NCBI RefSeq assembly: GCF_008831285.2
Contig: NC_045140.1
Span: forward strand, 17,358,370-17,422,369
DNA length: 64,000 nt
From: Nymphaea colorata
Lineage: Eukaryota > Streptophyta > Magnoliopsida > Nymphaeales > Nymphaeaceae
Reading direction: 5' to 3'
The notes below the pieces were generated by a model. The model saw only the letters and a program-made list of their open reading frames with translations. It made no database searches and was not told the origin of the DNA. Both the position numbers and the translations under genes were made by a program. This document shows positions 1-11,402 of the stretch, piece after piece. How positions within the stretch are numbered: position 1 is the stretch's first letter; every line of letters begins with the position of its first letter.

Positions 1-504
1 AAGTGGATATCTTTCTTCCTATCAGAGTGATTTCACCTGTGGTCGTGACTTCCTTGGGACTTCCACTGCAAACTAATGATCTCACCAGGATATTGTGACG
101 TCCTTTACATGGCGCTAGGATATGTTATTGTGTCCTCTCTGCTGATGGTCCTGAAGCCCTCTATTAGGGAAAGTCGATGTTTTACTACATTGGAGGAGCA
201 GAGTGTCATAATAGCATTTTGTGACTGAGTTTGGGTTGAAGCTGGTATTTACATGATCTATAGCGTCTTTGTGCATTTCCCCTTCAGCTTTTAGTCATTT
301 TAGCCACTAAAATGTTAATCCTCCATTGCTATGTGATATTACTGTTGGTGATAGCAAACTCAATCGTTTCATAATTTCATTAGAATACTTATGCACACTT
401 TTATATCCTTTGACTGTTGTGGGCTGCTATATGCCTTTGGTTATGCGACTTTCTAAAGAAATTCTAGCTTATCGGGACCATCCATCTTATTCCTTTCTGA
501 GCAG

Positions 505-1649
505 AAACCTTTGACGTTGATATCAGTAATACAAGGAGGCTCCTAGAGGGAGAACGTGGTGAAGTCATTCGCAAGAGGGATATAATTGTCAGTTCCTCCA
601 CTCCATTTTGTTTAGTTAAATTTGGCTGGTTTATTCACGTACATGTACATGATATACATGTGCTATGTATATGCCTTGCAATAATCTTTCATGGATATGA
701 CAGAAAAATTGGTTTATGAAGAAATGAGGCCAACTTGTTGATGTGTTCTCTGCTCATCCTGCAGGTTGTTGGGGAGTCTGGGCTGTTTACCCCTGATGAT
801 ATTGCATATGTGCAGAATGCTGGAGTAAAAGCGGTATCTCTGAATTTTTTTAGCCCATATTTCTTGACCAATTTCTGGAAAAAAAGCTGCTTTAAGCTAA
901 GAGAGCTACAATATTAGAGGCGGTTAGCTTGTTTCTCCTATAATAGTTATGAACAACAGCTAACGGACTTGGCTAAATCAAGACCTTTTGATTTGATTAG
1001 CCATGTAGACTGCACTGAATTTCTAGGTTTCATGACTTACTGTAATGGACTTTCCCGAAGTCCATAAGAATGCTTATCTTTGGTGGGTATTGTTTGATTG
1101 GATTAGCCATGTAGATTGCAGTGAATTTCTAGGTTTCAAGACTTACTGTAATGGACCTTCCCGAAGTCCATAAGAATGCTTATCTTTGGTGGGTCTTTCA
1201 TCTAGACCATGTCAGACACAAGTATGAAAGAAGCAGATTTAACCTGACATTTTAATTTTTTTCCTCATCGAGGCTTAGCAAAAGCATGAGTGCCTTGTTT
1301 CTGAACAGCACTTAGCAACCTAAGTAATACTACTTTGGATACGGGAACAGAGGAATCCAACTGCTGGACAAGTTGGACGTGGTTTGCATATTTAGCCCAA
1401 TAAGTGCTCATATTCTTAAGAGCATTTTCACCTTTGCACCTATCTGCATCTACCTATGTTCAAGAGATGCCATGTCCAATTTCAGTTGATTGCATACTCT
1501 GCGTGGCTGTGATTAACTGCATAAATAGTGGAATAGTGAAAATAACATGTATTCTGCACTTGCAGGTTCTGGTTGGGGAATCAATCGTGAAGCAGGCTGA
1601 TCCAACCAAAGGAATTACAGGCCTCTTTGGCAAAGATATCTCTCTTTGA
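505..1649 (+). CDS. IGPS: Indole-3-glycerol phosphate synthase, chloroplastic (3' end only)
   Basis: Three C-terminal exons are visible: 505-587, 765-833 and 1566-1649 (stop TGA 1647-1649). They join in frame to give FDVDISNTRRLLEGERGEVI, then a segment with VVGESGLFTPDDIAYVQNAG, then VLVGESIVKQADP and an end in GLFGKDISL. This is the C-terminal part of the TIM barrel of plant IGPS, including the phosphate-binding GES loops. The enzyme closes the indole ring of 1-(2-carboxyphenylamino)-1-deoxyribulose-5-phosphate in plastidial tryptophan synthesis. The exon at 505 starts with two bases that complete a codon begun in an exon left of the window, so the N-terminal part, transit peptide included, is missing. 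The donor after 587 (GTCAGT) is weak but required by the frame. Family assignment is firm; expression cannot be judged. Confidence 0.9.
995..1194 (+). repeat. 94-bp tandem duplication inside the last IGPS intron
   Basis: Bases 995-1088 and 1101-1194 are the same 94-bp unit with four differences counted by eye, separated by 12 bases. Both copies begin GATTAGCCATGTAGA and end CTTTGGTGGGT. They lie wholly inside the intron between exons 765-833 and 1566-1649 and do not touch splice sites. Confidence 0.9.
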
Positions 1650-2366
1650 TCTTGGTTATGGTCTTATGGTTATCCATTATAACAGGTCCTTAGTTGCATC
1701 ATGAAATAGATCAATGACAAATCAATAAAATTCTGTTGGCTTATGTCCTAGAACCAAAATATCCAGTTTTATGGTTAAATTTGCAATCAATTGTCCTAAA
1801 ATGAGTACGATACAGTCAGTTCCTGTTCTGGAAACAACCAATTAGAGGTCATGTCATTTGGGTGGATAGTTTTACTCTTCGGTCAAGCATCTAATTTCAA
1901 ATAGAGGTTTCGTTTCAACTTTCATGAATCTCTTAGCATGGGCCGCACGTTTAATGTTTACTATCGTATACAGTTCTTAAGTTGGTGTTTTTCAGATGGG
2001 AAATAGTGCTTTCGATTTTTTTTTTTTTTAAGTGTTTAAAACCTTGCACCTTAGCTGAGGCCTTGACGTGAGTAGTGTTTAAGAACATCGGTCAGTGTTA
2101 TTGTGGCTTATATCCAAGTGAAGCTATGAGCGAAGACCTGTATGTAGCTAGAAGTTCCCTGTACTTCTATGATACACATGAACACCCTTAATTCTTGAAG
2201 GAATGAAAAAGTCTGGCTCATATTGGAATATCTTAACTCTGGCTGCTTTAACTACTGTATGCATCACGAGAAATAGGCGGTTGGATGAAAATTGTTGAAA
2301 TTTGAAATATTTACTTGTAGTTAAGTTATTTTCCTAATCTTTTCATACATCTATACTTTTCTTATT

Positions 2367-2410
<44 letters not shown>

Positions 2411-3400
2411 CTTCCGTACTTTTAGAAAAAACTAACCAGCAAGAGTTACATTTCAAGGCGGTTTTGTCCCCAAAACGAGTCCATGGCGTTGCTCTCATCT
2501 GTGAAGAAAGAAGAAAAGAAACTGATACTCGCACCCAAGTAGCTACAGACACATCCATTCATACTAATAATAAAGGGTTATCAAATGGTTTTCCCATGAG
2601 GAGCTACAAGACTTTTTTTTTTCATTGTTGACCCTCATAGACCCTTTTCTTCAAGACGTAGCAGAAAGGAAAGACCGGTTGTCCTAAAAAAATCTCTAAG
2701 ATGGACTACTTTGCAATGAAGATGGATGTAAATGAGGCATCCTCTTGGAAAAAAAAGGCACTAAAAATTCATTGGTCTCTCTCTTTGTACTAGAATCTTG
2801 CGTTCGCACTTCCGCCAAACCTGCTCGCTCCACCTTTGTTTAATCTCTGCTCATTTCTGTAAATCAGTTGAGCTTAAATGAACTGATCTGATGCAGCTTA
2901 TTCGACCACAAAATTAGACTCTACCTTCCAATTGAGAAGTTACACACTATTTGGAAACGGAAGCAAACACAATTCAAATCACCACCTTATTGGGTGGTGG
3001 GCCTAAATATTTTTAAGTTGAAGAAAGCTACTAAAAAGCATAGAATGAAGTACAGTCGGGTGGATGAGACCAGCGTTAGATTCATAAAGTCAATGAACAT
3101 GATCTTATAGAAGGCTATTATATATAGATACTCAATGTTATTAGACCTGAATATAAACCCTGATCGACTTTGAAGGAGATATTCTAGGACCGGTAAGTTT
3201 TCAGAGTAGCTATTTTACATCGATTGCTGCTAACTTTCTCTAAGAAGTTGACTCACAAACGTGTGCCTGTTTTCGGAATAGAGGTTAAAACATAGGCACT
3301 AGATTTAAATATTACTAATTGGTTTCATTTAATGAATATAAATAAACCAGAACAAGAAATACGCAATAATAGGGTGAAACGACATTTGCCATTTTGAGAA
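1650..3400. other. Intergenic region between IGPS and the SAWADEE-like gene
   Basis: It holds the IGPS 3' UTR, a (GA)n microsatellite at about 2370-2406, and otherwise AT-rich sequence. The short open frames here have no recognisable protein similarity. I see no further gene. Confidence 0.5.
1724..1729 (+). terminator. Candidate poly(A) signal of the IGPS gene
   Basis: AATAAA lies 75 bases after the IGPS stop codon in an AT-rich 3' region, a normal distance for a plant 3' UTR. No cleavage site can be placed from sequence alone. Confidence 0.45.
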
Positions 3401-3447
3401 AAGAGAGGGAAGAAAGTGGGGCTCCTCTCTCTGACTCTCTCCCTCTC

Positions 3448-3455
3448 TAGGGTTT
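3448..3455 (+). promoter_or_regulatory. Telo-box (TAGGGTTT) in a CT-rich leader
   Basis: TAGGGTTT sits directly after a CT-rich stretch (about 3421-3447), a combination common near transcription starts of plant housekeeping genes. It lies about 340 bases upstream of the duplicated first exon, so it may mark an upstream transcription start. An ATG directly after it opens only a ten-codon frame. Confidence 0.4.
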
Positions 3456-3709
3456 CATGGCGGGAGTGCGAGGGTTTTGCCTGTAGGGTCTCCATGGCAT
3501 CCCTCGTCCTTAGCTCAAACACATTCTGATGACCATTTTTCTGCACCCCCTTCTTGGATTCTATCTCAGAGAACAAGATGGTGGTTCTCTTTCCGCTTGA
3601 AATGGAAGGATACATTCTCTCGTGTTGAGGTACATCGCGTCCTCCATTAAAATAATACGTCGTTTCGTTCCCAGATGTTAGCAATGCCATCACGCTGTGA
3701 TGAACAATG

Positions 3710-3731
3710 TGTCGTCGTCGTCGTCGTCGTT
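3710..3731 (+). repeat. (GTC)n microsatellite
   Basis: Seven GTC units run in the presumed leader upstream of the duplicated SAWADEE-like first exon. Confidence 0.85.
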
Positions 3732-3849
3732 GTACTTGTATGACCTTATACAACATACTAAAGCAAGTCATCCTCGTTCTCTTCTCAGAATGGCGGTCTG
3801 AAAAGCGAAAGAGGGAGACGTTTCCGGCGAGCTTTCGGCTGAAGACGCC

Positions 3850-4143
3850 ATGACGGTCGACTACAGAGCATGGGACGACGCGTGGTACGACGTGGAGCTG
3901 CACATGCAGGGGGAGGTGCTCACCGTCGAGTTCTGCAACCTGGAGCCCCCTGTGCGCGAGAGGTTCACTTCCTCGATGTTCCGGGATGATGCCGATGTGG
4001 AGTTGTTCCGGAAGAAGTTCAGGAGAAACTCCAGTCAGTTGCAGGATGGGGAGTGCCACAGAGTCCGCGAGGGGATGATGGTCTGCGGTTCGCTCTCCTC
4101 CACAGAGGGCGACCTCAGGTTCTATGATGCTAAAGTTCTTGAG
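3850..4143 (+). CDS. Duplicated (alternative or relic) first exon of the SAWADEE-like gene
   Basis: This open stretch of 98 codons aligns along its whole length with the first exon of the downstream gene (4858-5211). Shared landmarks are DDAWY, a QLQDG(E/Q)C block and a final RFYDA block. Both end at a GT donor in phase 0 at the same alignment point (KVLE|GTGAAG here, VIEA|GTAGGT downstream). The position matching the downstream gene's start is ATG 3790, but its fourth codon is TGA (3799-3801) where the other copy has GGA. Translation could therefore begin only at the in-frame ATG 3850, which removes 20 weakly conserved residues. No copies of the later exons follow before 4858. It could be spliced to the acceptor at 5641 as an alternative first exon, or be a relic of duplication. 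Confidence 0.5.
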
Positions 4144-4857
4144 GTGAAGAGCTTGCAGTGTTTTTCTTACAGACTTTTCTCTGTTCTCTTTGTTTCGTGT
4201 TATGGTCTCTAGCTTCCGCACAAGGAGAAGCTTCTAATGAACAATTCATTCACGAATCACGAGCTGCAATATACTGTTGTTTGTTCAGTAAACATCTTTC
4301 CTCCAGAAACTTCTTCTTTGCAATGTCTATTTTGGAGATATTTGTTCTGTCTAATCAACCAATGAAAAAATTCTTAAAATATTTTAACATTTGGGGAATG
4401 AAGCTGAAGCTAGTGTTTAATCTCTTTTCGTGTAAAGGCCATGCCTTTCGTGAAAGTGAAATTCTTGAGAATTGAAAACGGCGAGGTTTACTTGGTATTC
4501 TCTTTGTTTTGCGGGGAACTTTGTTTCAATCTTTTATTTGACAAAAGAAGCGGCAGTTATTTAAAAAAGTTGTGTCCCTTCGCTAGAATTATACGGAAAT
4601 TCCGGTGTCGGAGAAGAAAATGTCTCTGCTTTTAACTGACTGTCCGCCGTCATTGTGGAAATGACGCAAGTGCCCCTCAGCGTTTGGTTCTCGCGAATAA
4701 GCGTATCTTGTTGGGTGTGGGACCGTGGCAGTGTTGTTCGTATTCAAAAAGGGGGTGGCATTTTCGAATCACGGCAAAATGAAAGGAGGATCCCGCGTCC
4801 ATCACCCGGTAACCACCGATTGTCCCGAGCCAGCGGCGGTTCCCGCGCTCTGGCGAG

Positions 4858-7800
4858 ATGGCCGTCGGAGAACGAAAGGGAACGCCGTATTCCGTGGAGT
4901 TCGCCGGTGAGATCGCGCCGGCGATCGAGTACCAATCCCCGGAGGATGACGCCTGGTATTCTGTTCGTCTGCGCCTGGACGGGGAGTCGCTCATTGTGAG
5001 CTACGTCGAGTTCCCGAACGAAACGGTCGAGCGGGCGGCCGGTTCGTTTCAGGACTCCGGAGAACTGGACGCATTCCTGGAGACGTTCCGGCTGACGTCC
5101 GAGCAGCTTCAGGACGGACAGTGCCGAAAAGCCTTCGAGGGGGTGAGCGTGTGCGCCGCGCACAGAGTTGGAGAGGACGACGTTCGATTCTACGATGCTG
5201 TCATTGAGGCGGTAGGTACAGAGAGTGGGGGTACCAGGGTTACGCTTTTTGGCTAATTGTTGGTGGTTTATGTTCCTCTTTCCTGTTTCTGGGGATCTTG
5301 GACTGTGAATCAATGGAAAAGAAGATTGATGATTTAGAAGATACTGAATCTTGGACTGGATGGTTTCGTTGTTCTTATCTTTGAGAGTTTTAAGTGTAAT
5401 GAATCCCTGTCGGTTAGAACTTAGACGGTTACTGGGAAGAAGACAAAGGAGAATTATGTCGCTATGGTTCACAATATTCTTGGTGATGGCTCATTTTAAG
5501 TATGAATTCTTGATAGGGATGGGATCTCTGTACAGTCGTGGTGGAAATAGCATTCGTTGTTTCTGCTACTTGTTGATCAACTAGAGAATGAATGTCTCGC
5601 TAATGTTTTGTGCGGATCTTAGTTGGTGCTTTTTTATGCAGGTATTTCCTGCTGAACACAAGGTTGTTGACGGAGAAGAAGAATGCCTATGCAAGTTTGT
5701 GTTACTTTGGCTACATGGTCCTAATGCTGGTTCCACAACTTGTACCGAAATTGCAAATATTTGCCTGTTACGGCATGGCAATGCTCAAATTCATCCGCTG
5801 TTGGATGCCTTTGTGAATATTTCTAGAAAGAAGATCAACCAAAGGTTGCAGTCACATGCCAGCTCTGGAGTTGGGTTTTCTGGTGGCAGTGTTGGTTCAC
5901 ATGCATCTCTTCCTGCTGTAGTTGGCCAAGAGTTGGTTTGTAAGAGCCTTTCACTTTCCAGTTCAAAGTTTCGTCATTCAACAAGTTGTAAGGATAGTGG
6001 CATCACTTTGACTAGAAAAGATGGTAGCAGCTGTCGGGGTTCACAGGAGATAGTGGGGGGTGTTAATGTTGGAAGTGAAGCAGAAAATATAGTCGGTAGA
6101 CCTGAAATAGCGACTAAGTGGCATTATTTCATAATCAACAATTTGGACCCAGAATTGTCACCAGCAGATATAGTGAATTTCATTTATCATCATACGTCTA
6201 TCCTGTGCAATGTGTTCTTCGGACCCAAGCTGTCAACTGAATATTGTTCTAGAGGAATTGTCTTTCTAGAAGGCGAAGAAAATCTTGGGAAGCTATCAAG
6301 CTTTCTGGAGGACCCATGTCAACTTATCACGTCTTCTACTGGCAGGTAATTTCCCGTAGGAGGATATTTGTTTCCTTGTTTAGTCCATAAGTTATATATA
6401 TGGTTATATTCATTAACATTTTTTCAAAATATCACCAGGGAACATCAGTTTTAGAGTCTGGACAGTAATGCAAATTTGTGGACAAGCTATGTAAAGAAGT
6501 TTCTTTAATCCATGGCACATGCATATTTTTGAGGCACGAAATTTAGTATCCTAATGTTGCATTCTCCAATCATAGATGTTTGATGCAATGAAGCTTAAAT
6601 TGGACAATATTGGATTTGTTTAGTTGACACTTGATGTGTAATTAAGAAAAACTTGAAATAAGTCCATTTTGGAAAGAGAAGTAGCGCTTGCTTGGTCTTA
6701 AAGGTAAGAGAATTCAGAGAATGTGTTAATGACAGAAAGGAACTGAAGTTCATGACTCCGAGCCCATGCTTGTTCACGTATATTGACAAGTTGTATAAGT
6801 GATTAATTTGTTCAACACTTGAAACTTGTTCACTATTTTTTTTTGTCAGCATTATCAATTTCCAGAATTATGTTTTCCAGCAATGGTATTTGATCTCTTT
6901 TGATATTCAAAGGGAATGCATTGATGATTGAACACAAGGACCAACTACTTAATGTGTTGGAAGTATTTCATGATTAGTGCCTTGGATGGTCAGCTACCGA
7001 CTACATGTGGCTTGAAATGCCTTCTTTGGACATGTGATTCATGCTGTTATGTTTTTCATGTCTTGAAATGACCAATTTTTGTTCTATTGTGCTGAAGGTT
7101 AAGGATGAGAATATCTAGCTGATCAAATTGGCCCTTGATATGCTCAGTTGACAAACCTTCATCTCTTTTCTCCATAAACTTGAATGGGAAATTCCTAGTG
7201 GATTCGCTATTGGATATGACGGCATCTGAAACTTGAGTGGATTTGATTAAGACCAAGGAAGCCTTCCTAACAAATAGACCGTGCTTTTCTGATGTCAATT
7301 AGAGATGCTTAGTAATGCTGCCTGCGTATGTGAAAGGGCCTTTAAGAAGGAGAAAATAGTATAAATTGGGAAATGTGGAATCCTTTTGGAAAATAGTGGT
7401 GAAAAAATCTTTTGCTTTTGTTGCATGGGTTGGAGTAAAGAAAGATGCATCAGGAGAAGAGATTTTCTTAGTGATGAGTAATGGGGTGTTTCAAGAAGAT
7501 ATTCTTAGAGGTTTATGTAAGATATGGAGGACTGACAACATGAAATGACAAATATTTGGGGCCAGTGTGGGATTTCTGCATTAGTTGACAAACTTTCATC
7601 TCCTTGGTCATGGCTCTTCTCGTGCTGCTTCATAGTGCAATGTAATTAATGAGATCAGAGAAATTCAGTGTGACATCGTAGGTTGATTTGATAATTGAGG
7701 GTCATATTTCTTGAACAAGAATTCTCGTCCCTCCGCATAATTAAGCTTTTCTGAGTCTTGTAGTTTGTTGGTTAACGATTAGCTTGTTTAGTATTGTTGT

Positions 7801-8506
7801 TAATATTTGCATTTTTCTAAATGAATTATCATTTTGAACCTCTTACAAGATCCCCGTTCATAAGCATCATTGTGTTGATTCCTTTTGCAGACCATGGTTA
7901 ATAGCAGAGCATGGTTCTGGTACATTGGATATGATCTATGGTTCCCTAGGGCTAAATTTGACGGTGAGATCTTGTTTGCTGCCTGTATGGTGACTGAAAT
8001 TTGTTTCATGCTCTTGAGTCTTAACTTTGATGCTTTCTGTTATAGTTGACATGTCCTTCGACGATAGCAGTTGTACTTAGATTTTTGTTAAGAATTTGAA
8101 CACACCTTTTTGTAATAAATGATCTTGAGAATTTCTTGTTCCTTATCCCAGTAAAAAAATGCTGATGCAAACTGTAGTTATTATTGTTTCTTGGATGTTC
8201 AAATTTTGGTCTCTTGAGTTGTGAAAGGGTGCTACCCCTTTTCCCCTTTTAGTAAGGGCAACGAGAAAACAGTCCAGTACCATTGATTCACTTCTGTTAA
8301 TGTAGTGCTTTCAGGAGATAAACACTGAGCAACAAAGGAGATATCTTCCTGAAAATTTAAAGATAGTACATGAAGGAACTTCTGAATATGCAGTGGGTTT
8401 GCAACAAAAGCAGCTTTGGATTGAGTTTCAGCATCAATTTGAAGATCTTTATAAGAATTTACAGGAGCGCTTGTGCAGTATTTCAACCCGTAGAGGTTTA
8501 ATATGA
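4858..8506 (+). CDS. SAWADEE/Tudor-like domain protein, probable chromatin reader
   Basis: Exons: 4858-5211, 5642-6345, 7891-7963 and 8315-8506 (stop TGA 8504-8506). All phases join, giving 440 aa. Residues about 25-170 contain DDAWYSV, QLQDGQC, VRFYDAVIEA, then EEECLCKFVLLW and DICLL-like spacing (EIANICLL). This matches the order of blocks in the plant SAWADEE domain, a tandem-Tudor-like fold that in SHH1 reads H3 tails with K9 methylation. A low-complexity Ser-rich linker follows. A second conserved-looking block starts at WHYFIINNLDPELSPADIVN and continues through PWLIAEHGSGTLDMIYGSLG; I do not recognise it as a named domain. The C-terminal exon is helical and Gln-rich (EFQHQFEDLYKNLQERL). 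There is no homeodomain, unlike SHH1. A role in chromatin or DNA methylation is inference from the fold only. The start is the first ATG giving the full domain. Confidence 0.7.
6346..7890. other. Long intron of the SAWADEE-like gene
   Basis: The donor GTAATT follows the AG of an Arg codon and the acceptor is CCTTTTGCAG at 7881-7890. The split codon AG|A restores Arg-Pro-Trp. The short open frames inside show no known similarity, and I see no repeat or RNA gene. Confidence 0.6.
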
Positions 8507-10542
8507 AGGGAAAGTATTATACAAAATCAGCACCAGTCTTTTATTGGCTATGGACATGTACAGGTATTATCTTTGGTGTACTTGATTGAACAATTTGCAT
8601 ATTTGCATGCTTCATTGGCACACATGCAGTTTCTAGAAGCTTCTTGAGACCTCAAAAGGCCACAACAGAAGGCCAAACTGCATATTTATTTCAAATGTTC
8701 GATTGTTTATGGAATCACTAATCTGAAGAGGTCTCTTAGATAAGGTTATGTCCTCCAAGATGCAAAACTGACTTTGACATTGTGTGTTGAGGTGGGAAGG
8801 AATGTGCATGCATAAATTTTTAAGGATCCTATGTTTTTGTCATGGTCCACGACTCCATAGAATTCATATATTTTCTGCCAGAAGAATTCAGAGTTCAGCA
8901 ACAATGCACGTTTGTATCTATATTTTTAAGCCACTTTGTCTGTTGCTTCTGTTGTTTCTTACCTGCTTTGTACTTCCTGGATGTCTTGCAGTGAACACTT
9001 AATCACGTGCGTTTTTGTGTCCAAGTTGAGCTTGCATAGATGGTACTCCTGCTTTTTTCTGGTTGGTCTTCTGCAGCACTTCAGCTCCATTTTGGCTTGT
9101 ACATGTAGTTCATAACATAGACAGAGAGTTGAACGAAGGCGACACTACTCGTCCCGGCAATTTTTGGAAGAGGCTTGGAACCAACAGCTGCGGGCGTTGA
9201 ATACCTGATGGTATACAAAAAATATGTAGATAGATACAATGAACTTTGCTTGAACCCACTCCTCTGATGCAGCCAACTGATATAAGAACACTCCAACACT
9301 CAAGTCTTGGTTTCTCAGATGCCCTTGTCACAGTTGTGACCTGCCTACTGAAAATTTTCCAATGATTTTCCTTTTTATTCTTTCGCTACAAGGCTGGTGC
9401 TCATATTTGAGGGTAATTTCGGATACCTGTCAAATCTTGAACGGGTTCATTTGAGTAGGTAGGTTCTTACATCTCGTGCCCTTATTATCCTTGAACCCCT
9501 TGCATGTTTTCTTGGTGGTCTTGATGTAAAGTAGTTTCTAGTTGGGCATGCATGATCTTTATCTTTATATTATAGTGAACTATTTGACAAGGTACATCTG
9601 ATTAAGAGTAAGTAACTGAGGCCGTTTTCATGAAAGTTCTCAGTAGCTTCACCTCCTTTTAATTTGTTGGGGTTGTGCGTTCGAGGAAGGATCCAGTAAA
9701 AAGCGGGTATTATAATTAGTCCTTGGAATTGGGCTTTCCCTCGTCAAGGATGAGAACCCATCGGCTATTGGTTCGGATTTAACATTTATTCAACCTGACC
9801 TGACCCAATAGGGTGTTCACGTTCAGACCCAAGCTCGGACTTGAACTTCCAAAATGGATCCACATAACATCGGGTCAGATCCTTGCCGGAATCGAGACGG
9901 ATTTCAGCTTGGATCACAAAAGCGACAAAACCACATTTTACTCTCGAAGTCATTACTATCTAGATCTAATTTCCTTTCCTGGACCCAATAAGGCTGATCT
10001 GAACTCGGTTGGTGATCAACCCCAACTCGTTGGGCATCCCCTAATGTCAGTTCTTTTAGTTAGAAATAGGCAACAATGACGAAAAGCTGTTCATTTCCGA
10101 TTCACAAATGGCCGCTCAAACTTTTAAACTTAATCAAACAGCCACCCAAAGTTTCATGTTAATTCTCAAACGCAAGTGCCCTTTTGGTCATAATTTTTGA
10201 AAAGTAAAAATAAAGAAAAAAAAAAAAACGCCGTCTTCCTAGCGCATCTTCTCTTTATGCACAAAAAATAATGGCCCTTAAAAATCTTCATAGTTTTCCA
10301 AACGTGGCTGCAAATGCCAAATGAAAGCATTTTTTTATGGAAAATTTATCTTCCTAAGGAGCTGGGGAAATATGATTATCTTTACATGAATGAAAGACTA
10401 TCGGAGCTTTGTAGAGGCTCAAGAAAGGCTTTCTCTCGCTCTCTCTCACACTTTCGACAGCATCTACCATTCGGCCATCGCCCGCCTCTCGTTCGGATCC
10501 GGAGTCATCTTGACCTCGATGCAGATCCGACCCGTTGAAACC
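8507..10542. other. Intergenic region between the SAWADEE-like gene and SPT2
   Basis: AT-rich sequence with no recognisable gene. The part at about 9780-10080 is richer in GGATC, CCCAA and CTCGG words and may be degraded repeat sequence, but I cannot name a family. The stretch 10390-10540 becomes CT-rich and leads into the SPT2 promoter. Confidence 0.45.
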
Positions 10543-10549
10543 TATAAAT
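10543..10549 (+). promoter_or_regulatory. TATA box of the SPT2 gene
   Basis: TATAAAT is followed by a CT-rich leader (CTCTCGCTGTCTTCTCTCTC). A 5' UTR intron is likely: a donor near 10699 (CCG|GTAATC) and an acceptor at 11335-11337 (TACAG|GG) would bring the leader next to the start codon at 11403. Confidence 0.5.
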
Positions 10550-11402
10550 CTTCGTCGTCCTTCTCTGGCCCTTCTCGGGCTCTCTCGCTGTCTTCTCTCT
10601 CTTGCTCTCTCAAGCCATTGCTGTTGCGTTCCGCGGGTTCTCGCGTAGCGTTCAACACCCCCCCGGCGACGGCTGGCTCTGGCGAAGTGCGTTTCCGGTA
10701 ATCCCCGTTCTTTCCCACTTTCGCTTTCCCTTGTCCGTTTCTTCTTCTTTTTTCTTCTTGATAATCGTCTCGTGTCGTGGAATTTAGGGTTTTTTGGGCA
10801 TCTAGAGCTTATGTTTGGGAATTTATGTGAGGCTGCTTGTAATGAGGTGTTTTTTGTGTATTCGTAGAACTTCGTGGTTTTGTTCTGCTCGCTAATTGTT
10901 CTATAACGCAAGTTTTGCGCTATTCGGTGGGAATCTAGGGTTTGTGTTGGGGAGTTTTTAGAGGAAATGATTATATTCTGGCGTCTTATTTCTTTTCCCC
11001 ACTTTTTCATGGCTCTAATTTTTCTCCTGTTTGCTAATTTTTTTTTACCTAACGGTCTTTAGGGTTCTCAGGTGACATCTAGGGATTGGATTTGGGAATT
11101 TCTGCGGATATGCTTTTTTTTTTTTTTTTGTATACGTTAAACTACCAGTTGTCAACCCTTTTTGTTGTTTAATTTTGAGCGATATTATGTTATGAATCCT
11201 GCGTCTAATATGAACAGTTCATGCTAGAGCACAGGTAAAAACCTGTTGCACTAGCAAATGTTCTTCTCAAATGAGTGGACACCTGGTTTTCCATTACTTA
11301 GTTGTTTCTAACATTCTACTTGATTTGTCATGTACAGGGACCAGGTTTTTTACGCTGCACATGATCTAAGATCAGTTCAGAAGATTCTGTGGTTATAAAA
11401 CG

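Noticed and set aside
3325..4221. 298-codon open frame on the minus strand
   Set aside because: It is antisense to the duplicated SAWADEE-like exon and its leader. Its translation is Arg/His-rich low complexity with no known motif, and the plus strand carries the paralogous coding signal.
4744..5472. 242-codon open frame on the minus strand
   Set aside because: It mirrors the GC-rich first exon of the SAWADEE-like gene in antisense and has no recognisable domain.
10354..11010. 218-codon open frame on the minus strand
   Set aside because: It covers the CT-rich promoter and leader of SPT2; its Arg/Glu/Ser-rich translation is a product of the microsatellite-like sequence.
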